A stretch of 64,000 bases of DNA from Chrysoperla carnea (GCF_905475395.1 NC_058342.1:36228140-36292139); one strand, 5' to 3'; numbered from the stretch's first letter, positions 10,898 to 22,284 are shown. Program-made: numbers and translations. Notes: generated by a model from the letters alone, not told the origin.

Positions 10898-11574
10898 TTG
10901 TATTGGACTTTGAATTAAACCCTATTTTTAATCCGAGTTTAATATAGAACCTAGGATTATTAATAACTTGGAAAAAAGGAGGTGATATAGGATTCAGGTG
11001 AAAATTAAATGTAGCCGGAGTCGCTAAAATAATAAAGGCCATAAGTAATAAATTGTTTAAATTTATTTATTTCAATAATCAAATACATATTACATTTCTT
11101 TTTGTTTATAATAATGGTAATAGAAATATACAAAGTTTTGAGTAATTTGAGTAAGAATTCATTATTTCAAAAGCCACCACTGTTTTTAGAGAGAAAGAAA
11201 CAAAGAGAGAGAGAGAGATTGAGAAAATTAAATACAACGAAGCCAAGAAAAAAAAAAACAAATAAGATAAAAATATCATTGATGATGATGGCTTATTTTT
11301 AAACAAATTGTATTTTTATCTAGACTAAAAAAAGCTGCCCTAGAATTGATATTGAGAACCGTTCCATATTTGTGCAAATCCATACAATTAAATTTCTCAA
11401 AATTACCTATTTTTGATTCAAAAATTACATGTTTCATGTTTGATTCTTCAGTAGACGAAACTCAAAATGGTCGCAAATTTGACGAATATAAAACATTTAA
11501 TTTGAGGTGACAATCAAACAAGTTTACGTCTAATATTAATATTTCTTATTAAGTTTTTCATCACAATTCAACGA

Positions 11575-11640
11575 ATCAGAATGAATAGGATTAAATTGGA
11601 AAAAATTTCCAATTTAATCCAATTCATTCTCATTAATACC
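11575..11640. repeat. Palindromic repeat J, copy 1
   Basis: GGATTAAATTGG, a short A/T core, then CCAATTTAATCC form a nearly perfect palindrome, flanked by 'gaatcagaatgaata' and 'aattcattct'. Confidence 0.65.
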
Positions 11641-13024
11641 AATTAAAATTTTGAATCGAAATTTAATTGAAACAAATCAGATTTAATTGGGTCATATATT
11701 CATTATAAAGATCTCTACATGATACGTTTTGCACAAAATGAACAAAAATTTCGGATCTCATTGTCAAAAAGAACACTAGAAACGAGTACGCTCGAACACA
11801 ACTATTAACAAAAGTTTTTGGTTGCCATAAAAAAAAAACATCTAACTGTAGCAACCACACATATATATTTACACATAGAGGCCCAAAAAAAAAAAAAATA
11901 ATAATAATAACTAAAGAAAAAAAAACATATTTTGTAAAATAATATATACACAGACGTAGTAATATCAGAATCAGAGACGTCAAGCATTATAGTACAGTAA
12001 AAATGTTTATTTTACTTGCAAAAATTACTTCACAATCAAATTAGATCATCTTGTCCTAAAAAAATAACTTAGGGTCACAAAATATATTGTTTCCTTCCAC
12101 CCTCTGGGTGGAAAATGTCAACTTTCGTCCCGCTGTTCCATCTCCGCCGAGCAGAAAGATAGTATACATATAAATTTCAATGGTTGTAAAGACTACCCCT
12201 ACCCTCTTTCACCACTTTCTGGATACCATTATGAGAGGTGACGCCCCTCATACGAGATTTAGAAAGCAATATATTTTGTGTGATTTTTTTTGCAAACATT
12301 TGGATGTATTTTTCGCAAGGATTACAATAATTTTTGCAAGAAAAAGGTACGTTTTAAATAATCTATTTTGACCATACTAATCAATAATAATTAATAATAA
12401 TATAATCGCAAATAAAGTGCAATATCCCAGTCGAATGATTAATAAATGTTCTTTTCTGATTAAATTTTTATATACAACAAATTGCGCTGTGGTTTTTTCC
12501 CAGACTGAGAAAAATTGAGAAATAATAAATTTCACTATACAATATATTAATTAAAATACTATATATTTTCAATAACAAAACAGAATCGAGAGAAGTTTCT
12601 CGATTTTTGGCCACACAGTTTCATTTACTTATTTATTTAATTAAATTGGAAACGGACACAACAGTCGAGTCAAAAATCCATGCATTTCAAAAAAAATCTC
12701 TTTTTTTTTGTTATAAATTGTGTGTGTCGTCCAAGTACTTTGGAAATCACAGTAGTTTTCTTTATAAATTAGGCAATTCTCATAATTGTCTTCTTAGCTT
12801 TTTAATAATTCGGTTTATTCTAGGTTAATTCCATCAAAATTCTTAAGATTGTAAAGAGACGATCATTGAATATACCAACTTTTTAGATTTTCTAAAGTTA
12901 TTTCGACTGAAAAGTCATGAAAATGTAGATCATTCCACTGTTAAGACAGAAATTTTCTAAACTCGACCTTCGTTTTCGGTTTTAATTAATATCTCAAAAA
13001 CTATCCCTGATAAAAAAGACTGAT

Positions 13025-13165
13025 TCAAATATCCAATTAATTCTGATTGAAATCCGATTCAATCCAATAGAACCCAATATGAAATTTCCAATTCGATCCC
13101 ATTTATGAATTGGAACCAATTGGAAATTTCCGATTAGTTCTATTGGATTGAGCTTCACTCAATCC
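13025..13165. repeat. Palindromic repeat J, copy 2
   Basis: Contains 'gattcaatccaatagaac' and its inverse 'gttctattggattgag', with the 'gaaatttcc' core seen in the other copies. Confidence 0.55.
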
Positions 13166-13920
13166 AATGAATATGGATATGACATCACTCAAACTTCTTT
13201 GAACAGAAGAAGAAATTTTCGAATCGAAAGTATAAACAAAATCGAAACTGTACAATCTTAAGAATATACCATTCTAGATAAGCTCAATTAATTTTCCGTT
13301 ACTTCTTAATCTAAGAAGAAAACAAGAATTTCCTATTGTCTCAAAAAAATTTTATTTAAAGCTTTAAAAATAAGTACGATTTTCATCAGATCTAAGTAAA
13401 ACATTTTTTTTTATAAACAGATCAAAAAATTTCCTTTTTTGTGTCCCAAACACAAAAAAAAAACGAAAAAAAACCAAATGCATTTTTTTGTAATAAGTTT
13501 GTACTTTTTTGCGTATTATTTATACGCATGCGTACGTATATTTTACAGCACATGCGTATAAATAATCGAAAGAAATAAAAGATATAAAAAAAAAACAAAC
13601 TAATTAGTAAATGCGACCAAATAATTACTAAAATAATTAATAAATACACCGCAACATTTGAATTAAATTGTAAATAAATTGTTAAATTATACAAAAAAAA
13701 AAAAAATAATAATTGGGGAAGCCAAATTTGGGAGTAATTTGACTGGTACAATTAGAGTGCAATTATATGTACCCTAATACCTTTTACCGTCATTTTTTCC
13801 TTCAATTTTTAGTCATAAAATTTCTGGAAACATTAAACAAAATTTGAAATTGGTACGAAGCTATGGGTTATACTTTGCTCACATATCACACAAATTATTG
13901 GTGAGACAAATTGAAGTGTG

Positions 13921-13926
13921 TTTATT
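13921..13926 (-). terminator. Candidate smash poly(A) signal
   Basis: AATAAA on the minus strand, 81 bp past the smash stop codon. It is the first canonical hexamer downstream. Confidence 0.45.
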
Positions 13927-14007
13927 GGAGGGTAAAAAATGGCGGATAGTGGGTGATTAGTGGTACTTATAATGGCAGTAAAATAATTTAAATATTTGAT
14001 AAAAAGT

Positions 14008-14195
14008 TTAAACACAACTAAACTTAACACCGTCATCACTGGAGTAACAATTGTGACAATGTAACTTATGGTTACGTACTCGAACATCGGTGCCCATTAA
14101 ACCATCCCCTAATTGGACATGACATACACAACATTTAAAACAATCCATGTGATAAAATAAACATAAACTTTCAATGATCATTGCAGCTCCACGTC
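14008..14195 (-). CDS. smash: smash terminal coding exon (LIM domain, PDZ ligand)
   Basis: 188 bp. Carries GRGAAMIIESLCLFYHMDC, FKCCVCHVQLGDGLMG and KLHCHNCYSSD, then ends FSCV and TAA at 14010-14008. All remaining LIM zinc ligands are present. Confidence 0.95.
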
Positions 14196-17100
14196 CTGAA
14201 ACATAAATTTTTTATTTAAGACTAAAAAAAATGTATATGTATATCAAATATGGTGGAAGCGAAGGGAAAATCAGGACGCCACAACCTTACCATACATTGT
14301 AAGTCAAATCAATCGGGAAATGGGTCAAATTTGACTTGCAAGATTTGATTACAGACAGACAACGGGACAGGTGAAACTAAATAAAAAGTGTAATGAATTT
14401 ATTTATACTTTGAAAACTGGTCACCCTTTAAGAATTGGCGCTGGGGTTTTCTTTTTTAAATCCGCCCCTGACTGAGGTAATGTATTAAATGAGTTTCTTA
14501 CCTAATTCATCCCCACAATGGGAGCATTTCTTTTTACCGCTAACACTTAACATTTTATCATGTAAATCATAATCGGTTGCTTGTGGTGGTATTATTGGTG
14601 GGGGCATTGTGGATACCGGTGGTGGGGGTCGACTACGTTCATATGATATTGGTGGTGTTATGGGTGGTCCTCGAGAAATTGGTAAATCTTTTCTAAAACA
14701 AAAGAAAAAAGTTTGAAATTTGATAAAAATAAATTTTTAAGGTAGTTTTGACCCAAACAATTCAAAAATCGTGTTCATTTGACAATTGGACAAGTAATTT
14801 CGGAGAAAAACGATATCTCGTTTCGATTTTTGAGAATTTCACGCGTTTGGTGCTTGAACTACCTTAACTCTATAAAATCAGTCAAAATGATCTTTTGGAT
14901 GAGTTATTAAACAATTAAAACCATAAATTGATTTCGTGGACCTCAATTGGCTACGAAAACGATTATACGGTTCGTAAGATCTAAGAAGTCAGATTAAGTT
15001 AGATTACCTATTTAGTAAATGAGTTCGTTCTCGAACAGTCGGTCGATTTTGAATACGTTGCGTTAAAGTTTGGACAACAGCATCTGGAATATGTTTCTCA
15101 GCGTTTCGATATTGATTGGCAGTGGAAAGACGACTAGATCGTTCACTTAAACGACGTTCCTCAGCCTCTTGGATCAACCAATGTTGATTATAGTTGTCAC
15201 GATCTAGTGTTGAAGTCAACGTCATTGGTGACTTTTTAATTGGCTGAGATTGTATCCATGAATCCGTGTTCATTAATTTTGATTTGGGTGTTGCACTTAA
15301 CGCGTGCAATGTATGCCGAGACATTGGTCCTGTTTGGCTCACATCTTGAATTGTTGACGTGGACGTTGATGTGGGTTTCACTGTATTTGGTAAAAGTATT
15401 TTACTGTAGGCAGTTGTTGCTGGCGGTGGTCTTGGTGGAGGGGATAAAGGTAAATTTGTTGATGCTTGATTTGCTGTGGGTGAAGTTTGTTGATAATAGT
15501 TTGGATAATTATTGTACACATGCTCAATGGGACGACTAGTATTGCGTAAATATACATCCGGTAAGCCAATTGAATGCTTCGATACCGAATTTAGAATATT
15601 TGCTTTACGATTTTGGTATAGTAAATCTTCTCGCTGTCTTTCTAATTCTTCTTGCTCTAATTCCAACAATTCACGCTCAACTCTGATCACATCCTAAAAT
15701 CAAATATTCCAAATTAATTTTCTAAATCATGCAAGTCAAAAATTCACACTTTTCGTTGGAGAACTAACCAATCGGAATGAATAGGATTCAATTGGGAAAA
15801 ATTTCCAATTTATTCCGATTCAATCCAATAGAACTAGTCGAAAATTTAAAATTAATTCTAATTCATGAATGAGATCGAAATGAAATGAAATTGAAATGAA
15901 ATTCAATCAGAATATAATTGGAAATTTGAATCGGAATTGAATCGAACGAACGACTGGAGTGTTTTATGTGTGCTGTGTCCGTCAGATTATTGTTAGCTTC
16001 AAACAATAGATGCTTTATAGATACCACATAAGTATACAAGTTATAAATACGTATGACTAAAAAGGAGAAGGTGCGCACGATAGGCTGCGCACACAAACGT
16101 AATGACGTTCGATTCTAAAACTCCAAAAAACTTGATTCTTCGGCTATTTTACATAAATAAAATGAGGAAGGACCTTATAATTTAAAAATAGGAAATGATT
16201 GCTACTTTGTTGCACTCACAAGTGTACTGAGGGTCATCAGATCCAAGCACCTGGAATATTGGTGCTTGGTCCATCTTCTAATTTATTATGATTATATGAA
16301 GAACAGGATTTACTTGAACTCACCTCATCGTCCCCATATCGAGAATCATCTTTTTCATCTCCAGAATTTGAACTCTAAAAAAACGGAAACAAATCAAAAT
16401 TAAAGTTCGTCCAAATTCGTTCAAAATTGACCTCATTCTTATTACTGACCTGGATTGAAAAGTGATTATTGGTATTATTATTATTATTATAAAGTGATGA
16501 TCTAGAAGTCGATGTCGAATCTTTATTATTAAAGCTATTATGACGCCATTGTTCCTCCTTTTCCAAATTTTCAATAATTTCCCGTTCCTTTTTTGATATT
16601 TCATCTTCTTCGTGATTATGATTGTGGGTAATGTGCGTTGTTTTTGTATTCTCTGTAGGATCGACTTCCGATGAACTTTGAAATTGATGTTCTGATATTG
16701 AACGATTCGATTCTAGTTCGACACCCGAATCACGACTTTCGATTTCCGCATGCGTATTAATGAAATCATTATTATTAAAATTTTGTGATTGTCTATACAT
16801 TTGTTTTTCCAGTTGAAGTTCCTCTTGGAGAATAGTCGCAGCATCCGGAGGTTTGGACACTGTTAATTCCAGGTCATTGATGTCTGTTAGACCTTCAATT
16901 CCAAGGAAACTTGATCGTTTATTACGTATCTCATTCTTAATACGTTTTGTTGAGTTCAATCGTTTCAATTCGTAATCAGTTGAATTCGAATATTCATCGT
17001 CACTGGGTTCATCGTCAATCGGTGGTGGTGGCGGTTTTTCTTTTGGTGGTTCCACACTTTTTGGAGGAGCTAATGGATCTGCTATTGGTTCATCAAACAC

Positions 17101-20100
17101 AATTTTATTACGTAAATCCAGATTGTTAATTGTGCATGTGATCAATTCCTCGACAACGGATGACTCCGATTTAGTTGTGGTCGTACTTGCCACGTCAGTT
17201 ATTTCTGGTGATGTGGGAGGTGTCTGATGCTGATGATGCATTGGTGGAAGCTCAATACTTGATAAATATTTCTTAAGCGGATTCTCATTCAAGTGTGTGT
17301 CAACGCACACAGTGTTAATAGCTGCCATTGTGTCTGAGTCATCATCCGGATCATCCGCTTGACTTACTGAGCAAGACACATCTGCGGTTTGTATACCACT
17401 ATCTTCTCGATCCGTATCTCCACATTGGGATAACGCAAGTAATTCCGTGGATGATCCAGATGGAGGATAATTACTTCTCTCACAATAATCTAATCCATCC
17501 AAACTTTGGACATGTTCCAATGTACAACCAGATTCTTGATTCGAGTCGCTTCCACGAATATCTAAACTATCCAAGGAACAATGGAACATTCGTCCTTTAT
17601 CCATGTGACACAATGAACGCGTTTGTTGTTCCATTTCCGCTTTTCTCAAAGCCTTGCCATTGTTGTCAATTAATTGACTTGTGGAAGACCAGACTGATAG
17701 AATATTGTTATTTTTTTCGACGTTAGTGTGCGAAACAAGACTGGATAATCGATCTCGAACCGTCATTATATCGCCAGCCAATAATTTGGTTGCTTTTTTA
17801 ATGTTTAAAGATTCTTCTGTACATTTTTCTAAATGTTTTAAACGTTCTTTGATACTTTTCGAATGTGATAATTCGTCTGGTAAATTTGTGGACGGTTGTT
17901 GATTTGTGGACGTGATTTTACTTTTTGTCTCGAATAATTGTTTTCGTTCAGATATATCAATTTTTGGTAGGTCTGGTTTTGTGGAACTGTGATGAACATC
18001 GTTCGATGATTGCGAGTTTAACGATTGTAATGTGTACAATGAAAATCGTCGATCTTCGTTCTTCTCGTCGTCAAAATCAAAATGAAAAATCATAAAAATA
18101 AAGAAAATCAAAATAAATAAAAATCAAACCCGAAATCATTAAAATAACTTAAAATTAAAGTTAAAGTAAAATTGAAAAAAAAAATTAAAGAAGATTGTCT
18201 TAGTAAAGTCGTAAGATTGACTGCCATTTTTCTTCAATTTTGTGGAAGAAAACTGTATTCTGTAAATTTAAAATACGGTGATGACGTCATAAAGTTCAAA
18301 AAATCGATTTTATTCATAAAATATTCAAATTTTATCCGATTTGAATGGAATTTTTTTTTGAAACCTACTAATTTTGGGTTAAACTTTTCATTTTTCATGT
18401 TATTTTTTTGTTAACTTTCACCTTTCGGTGAAATATTGACACCAGGACCCCACGATAACCAATACTTTTATAGGTAGGTTAAATTTGTCCACAAATTTGA
18501 AAAGTACGACCCAAATTTAGTATAATTCCATACTTGGTTTATTAAAATTGGATAAAATTTGGATGTGATAGAGCAAAATTAAAATTTTTGGATTTTGATG
18601 ACGTCATAAAGTTCAAAAAATCGATTTTATTCATAAAATATTCAAATTTTATCCGATTTCAATGGAATTTTTTTTGAAACCTACTAATTTTGGGTCAAAC
18701 TTTTCATTTTTAATGTTACTTTTTAGCTAGCATTAACTTATTGGCGGAATATCGACACCAGGACCCAACTATCTTCAAAACTTTTATAGGAAGCTTAAAT
18801 TTATCCACAAATTTGAAAAGTACGACCCAAATTTAGTATAATTTCATACTTCGTTGATTAAAATTGGACATCATTTGGATATGATAGAACAAAATTCAAT
18901 TTTTGGATTTTGATGACGTCATAAAGTTCAAAAAATCGATTTTTTCATAATATACCCAAATTTTATCCGATTTGAATGGAATTTTTTTTGAAACCTACTA
19001 ATTTTGGGTCAAACTTTTCATTTTTGATGTTATTTTTTAGCTAACATTAACTTTGTTTGTGCGAAATATCGGGACCCCACTTTCTTCAAAAGTTTTATAG
19101 CTAGCTTAAATTTGAAGTCAAATTTGAAAAGTATGACCCAAATTTAGTATAATGTGACGTCACAATAGTTTAAAAATGTACCTTAGTGCTATTTATATTG
19201 GATGTTGATTGACTCAAATGTTCGGTTTGGTAGTCGGACGTATGATGAAAACTTCGACGTTTGACTCGTGACTTGTAGCCTTGTATAGCACTTTCGTATG
19301 TATATTCTTCGGTTTGTTCTTGAGCCTTCTCATTACTATTTTCATTGGCCATTAAACCATTTGTTTTACAATCATCAATTGTATTCGAATTAGCTGTCGA
19401 TTCGTTCTGGTTTTGCTCTGATGAGGGACTCATTAACATATTATCATCACTAGCTGCTGAATCAGTTCGCTACAAAATTCAATATTCATATTTTAGAAAA
19501 CACTATTAAAATCAGATGAAGCTATAGGATTCTGTCAAGGCCAGATGCCAAGCAGAAATCCGACAGTTTCCTCACCGGGATCTCTCCCAGGATTGATGGA
19601 TCCGATCCTAGGTTTCTCTGCAGATTTTTGCAAGTGCAAATAACATGTGTGGAGGTTTCTTCGTCCTCCAAGTAGGTCAATAAGTGGGATCGTCAGAGAT
19701 CCTCATTTTATGAAAGTGCCGCCCATAGCAGTTATACAATCTGCTTGTTCGGTAAATTTAAAAATAACTTTGACATTCTGTGTCCGCGGAATCAATCTTG
19801 AAATACTTACTATATTATGTGTATCATCTGTCGTATTTGATTCTTCACTAATACTCCCCTTTCGACTTGGAGTTGAAATACCTAAATCTGCTAAGTCATT
19901 TCCATCATCTTCTGAATATAATGCCAGATTACTTAATTTTCTACGTCTACTATTCCTAAAATTTAAAGAAAAACTGTTAAGAAACAAACATCAAGAAATA
20001 TGAGAAGTGTCCTTAAAAAAAGGGGTAAAAATTTCACGTACCGATCTTCCAACATTTCACTAAATGTTTTGCTACGTCGTCTCGATTTATCACTCTCTTG

Positions 20101-20953
20101 TTCCATATTCCTAATTTCAACGACTCGTTCGATGATATGTTCTTGACGCTTTCGTCGACTGCTTTTCCAATTATCCAAGTTCTAAAAATTACAAAATAAA
20201 TAAAACTTAGTCAGAAATCTAATCACAAGACTTAGACATATTACTAATTACTAATTAGTAATTAGATAAACAACTGAAATAAATTTGACAAAAAATGGAG
20301 AAAACTAAATTTATTGTTTACTTAAGTAGATAAACAAGTCAAACAATTACAATTGTAATCAGTGGCGGATTTGAGGAAAAAATCAAAATTCATAAAAGGC
20401 ACTCCCCTTGATATTCAGGCTTACACAGTTACACCTTTATTTATCACAATGGGTTCTATTGTGAAAGTGTTTCCTTCGTGGACAGCTAATATAACCTAAC
20501 CTACACTTTTATTCTCGTGATGAGAAAAATTCTCACAACGACTTTAAAAAAATTTAGAATTTTCTGACACTATACTCATAGCTTAGTGGTAGAAAACAAA
20601 ATACATACGGCTTGCCAATCTTCACCATCTTCTTTAAATTCCTGTTTAATTTTCTTAATAACTTCAACTTTTTTGAGTTGCTCCTGTGCCGATCGATACA
20701 AATCACATGGTCCAACTTTAACAAATTGTAATGGATTTTGTGCTGGTTTCGGTGGATTTGGTTTTGTTATCCGACATCGTGCAGGAATATATTCAGTGCC
20801 CTCCTATAAACAAACACACAAACATAAAATACAGGGTGTTCAAAATGTAAGTAAAATATACAGAATGATTCAGTTGCATACCTTGTTACCATTGATACCA
20901 GTTGTGTTGTTATTTTTACTATTCAAATCCAATGTACTTGAACGTCTCTCCAT
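14008..20953 (-). CDS. smash: smallish (smash) homologue, LMO7/LIMCH1-like LIM protein
   Basis: Ten coding exons join in frame with GT-AG sites: 20953-20882, 20803-20609, 20181-20042, 19955-19811, 19469-19182, 18060-16450, 16374-16324, 15693-15008, 14692-14502 and 14195-14008, about 1188 residues. Residues about 40-140 match the DUF4757 block of LMO7/LIMCH1/Smash (DWQANLDNWKSSRRKR, then IIERVVEI and RRRSKTFSEMLEDR). The middle is long, Ser/Asp/Asn-rich and probably disordered, with proline clusters (KPPPPPIDDEP; LPLSPPPRPPPA). A charged helix (RELLELEQEELERQREDLL) begins exon 8. Residues about 1119-1180 form a complete LIM domain: CSHC, HMDC, CCVC and CHNC supply eight zinc ligands. The protein ends FSCV, which fits a class I PDZ ligand (S-x-V). 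Known for fly Smash: an apical junction protein that binds Bazooka and affects actomyosin tension. The start is an ATG beginning MERRSSTLDL, with an acceptor 29 bp upstream, so a separate 5' UTR exon is likely. Confidence 0.92.
14225..14305 (-). repeat. Repeat family C, flank fragment in smash intron 9
   Basis: Reverse complement matches the conserved flank next to the foldbacks at 33160 and 42045 ('ggtaaggttg', 'cgtcctgattttccc', 'gcttccac', 'tatttgatatatat'). Confidence 0.55.
14502..14692 (-). CDS. smash: smash coding exon 9
   Basis: 191 bp. Proline-rich (RPPPPVSTMPPPIIPPQ), then DYDLHDKMLSVSGKKKCSHC, the first zinc pair of the LIM domain. Donor G|GTAAGA. Confidence 0.9.
14733..14870 (+). 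repeat. Single diverged unit of repeat D in smash intron 8
   Basis: 'aaggtagttttgaccc', 'aattcaaaaatcg' and 'gagaaaaacgatatctcg' match the 305-bp unit arrayed at 39735-40760. Here it stands alone. Confidence 0.55.
15008..15693 (-). CDS. smash: smash coding exon 8
   Basis: 686 bp. Opens DVIRVERELLELEQEELERQ (coiled-coil-like), then Tyr/Asn- and Pro-rich sequence, and ends RTVRERTHLLN plus two bases of Arg. Donor AG|GTAATC. Confidence 0.88.
15765..16060. repeat. Repeats J and H in smash intron 7
   Basis: 15765-15945 is a third copy of palindromic repeat J ('ggaatgaataggattcaa', 'cgattcaatccaatagaac'). 15965-16055 is one half-unit of repeat H ('gtccgtcagattattgtta', 'tcaaacaatagatgcttta'). Confidence 0.55.
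16243..16269. repeat. Perfect 9-bp hairpin in smash intron 7
   Basis: CCAAGCACC, loop tggaatatt, GGTGCTTGG, about 55 bp from the donor of exon 7. Confidence 0.6.
16324..16374 (-). CDS. smash: smash coding exon 7 (51-bp small exon)
   Basis: 17 codons, SSNSGDEKDDSRYGDDE, phase 0 on both sides, between a ttttttag acceptor and a GAG|GTGAGT donor. It could be skipped without a frameshift. Confidence 0.8.
16450..18060 (-). CDS. smash: smash coding exon 6 (large, disordered)
   Basis: 537 codons from NEDRRFSLYTLQ to HFSIQ, donor CAG|GTCAGT. Rich in Ser, Asp, Asn and Pro. It includes a short helical stretch (SIKERLKHLEKCTEES) and a late charged helix (EEDEISKKEREIIENLEKEE). Two in-frame acceptors, GAG and AAG, lie 3 bp apart at 18061-18066, so the exon may start at 18063 and add one Lys. 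Confidence 0.88.
18275..19160 (+). repeat. Repeat E tandem array, 316-bp unit, about 2.8 copies
   Basis: The landmark GATGACGTCATAAAG recurs at 18280, 18597 and 18912 (spacing 317 and 315). Each unit also has 'caaattttatccgattt', 'acctactaattttgggt' and 'cgacccaaatttagtata'. The array fills most of smash intron 5. Confidence 0.85.
19182..19469 (-). CDS. smash: smash coding exon 5
   Basis: 96 codons, phase 0 at both ends. RTDSAASDDNMLMSPSSEQ through YESAIQGYKSRVKRRSFHH to NINSTK. A basic patch (KSRVKRRS) is the only notable motif. Donor AAG|GTACAT is weaker than the others. Confidence 0.85.
19510..19690 (-). mobile_element. Non-LTR retrotransposon 3' fragment in smash intron 4
   Basis: On the minus strand an open frame reads SHLLTYLEDEETSTHVICTC, then LGEIPVRKLSDFCLASGL and a stop. 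This resembles the C-terminal tail after the RNase H domain in Jockey/I-like LINEs (E-E-T-x-x-H-x-x-C-x-C). It is only a fragment and is not part of smash. Confidence 0.65.
19811..19955 (-). CDS. smash: smash coding exon 4
   Basis: 145 bp. NSRRRKLSNLALYSEDDGND, then a Ser-rich stretch (STPSRKGSISEESNTTDD). Acceptor aattttag, donor ATA|GTAAGT. Confidence 0.85.
20042..20181 (-). CDS. smash: smash coding exon 3 (DUF4757 core)
   Basis: 140 bp. Encodes NLDNWKSSRRKRQEHI, ERVVEIRNMEQ and SRRRSKTFSEMLEDR, the best conserved part of the family outside the LIM domain. Donor CG|GTACGT. Confidence 0.93.
20440..20507 (+). mobile_element. SINE-2 tail fragment in smash intron 2
   Basis: 'atcacaatgggttctat', 'ttccttcgtggacagc' and 'aatataacctaacctaca' match the 3' end of the SINE at 23752-24036. 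Confidence 0.6.
20609..20803 (-). CDS. smash: smash coding exon 2
   Basis: 65 codons, phase 0 at both ends. Begins EGTEYIPARCRITKPNPPKP and ends FKEDGEDWQA, the start of the DUF4757-like block. The upstream intron is only 78 bp. Confidence 0.9.
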
Positions 20954-20982
20954 ATTTTTCTCGTGGTTTTATTTACATTTTT
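20882..20982 (-). CDS. smash: smash exon 1 (coding 20882-20953, plus 5' UTR)
   Basis: ATG at 20953-20951 encodes 24 residues ending NGNK, then donor AAG|GTATGC. The sequence tttctttccag at 20983-20993 is a good acceptor, so the coding start sits in a second, not first, transcript exon. The non-coding first exon and promoter lie further right and were not identified. Confidence 0.8.
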
Positions 20983-20993
20983 CTGGAAAGAAA

Positions 20994-21937
20994 AATTTAA
21001 TAATAAATAAATTTTTCCGTACAAAAAACAATGTAAAAGTATTATTTACAATCGATGTATGTGAAAATGAAACAAAGTCCCCACAAAGTTCTAACTGATA
21101 TCAAATATTTATCAAGGTAACCTTGATTACACTTCGAAATTGTAAAAATTTTTTAAATTGTTGGAAAGATCAAATTTCAAAATTTTGTGTCTAATAAACA
21201 AAGAAAATTTTTGTTTTTCATGCAAATTTGTATGTATTTTGATTTATTGGTGTGTTTATCTTATCTCGTTGCTTTTATCTACCGCTACAAGTTCAATTTG
21301 GGTGGGAGGTTTTGTTAAAATTTTTTTTAATTTCCTTGTTTTTCTATGGAAAATATTTTGATGACATTCTTTAAGAGATAAAATTGATTCATGACAAAAA
21401 TATTTTTGATGTTAAAAAATAATGAAAACACCATGACACAACTGTCTTAACGTCTTAAGTCAAGTTGCAGTGCGCTGCGCACTTTAGATTGCACATCAAT
21501 AATTCAAAATGAACATTACTAAGAAGTCAGTCTCAGTAAGTCAGTAACAGTAACAGTAAACAGATGAATATCTTAAATACGCAAGTTATACGCGTTTTTT
21601 TATTTCAAAGGTACAATGATAGATGGCAAATTATAAAAAAAAACAAAATAATTGTAATAATATGTATGCAATACAGAACTCAGTATATACAGTATACACA
21701 GACAATTAATTGTGTTAGTTGTTTGTGTTCCTTGTTTGTTTTGAATCTCAATTACAGACAGACAGACTGACGGAACAAACAATAAACATAGGGTATGAAA
21801 AAAAAAACGAACAAAATGAGAGAAGTGAGAAGACAGCTGAGTGATGTTTTTCTTAAAACGTATCTACATGGAATTAAAAACTTGTGAGCAGCCAAGCTCC
21901 ACCACTAAGGTCATATTTTCCCATGATATCTTTGTTA
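20994..21937. other. Upstream of smash, no exon identified
   Basis: AT-rich. It probably includes the intron before smash exon 1. No clear donor-bearing non-coding exon could be chosen. Open frames here lack family resemblance. Confidence 0.35.
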
Positions 21938-22280
21938 TTATACCCTGTATATATGTAATATATATCAAGGTACAAAGTTTAGTCCCAAGTTTGTAACGCT
22001 TAAAAATATTGATGCTACGAACAAACTTATGCTATAGGTGTTCATAAAATCACCTCTGTTTATCTGTCATCACGATAACTCAAAAAAGAATAAAGATATC
22101 AAGCTGAAATTTTTATAGCGTGCTAAGAACGTAAATAGTGAGATCAAGTTCGTTCTATGAGCAACATAGCTCAATTGGGTCTTGAGTCCGTTAAAGCGTT
22201 CTTTATAAAAAATAAACAACTTTTGTTTGAAACATTTTTTCATAAACATCATTGTTTACCCTTGAGAGCGCAAATCAGAT
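21938..22280 (+). repeat. Repeat family B, partial copy
   Basis: 'ataccctgtatatatg' start, 'agtcccaagtttgtaacgct', 'taggtgttcataaaatcacc', 'atatcaagctgaaattttta' and 'cgcaaatcaga' end. Confidence 0.85.
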
Positions 22281-22284
22281 GCAA

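Larger units (their letters stand above)
10898..13920. other. Intergenic region 3' of smash, no gene seen
   Basis: AT-rich sequence with homopolymer and GA-rich runs (about 11195-11225). It contains two copies of palindromic repeat J (11575-11640, 13025-13165). Open frames here are low-complexity, rich in Phe, Tyr and Ile, and show no family resemblance. Confidence 0.45.

Noticed and set aside
15240..15539. Open frames on the plus strand opposite smash exons (also 17328-17726)
   Set aside because: Shadows of the large smash exons on the other strand.
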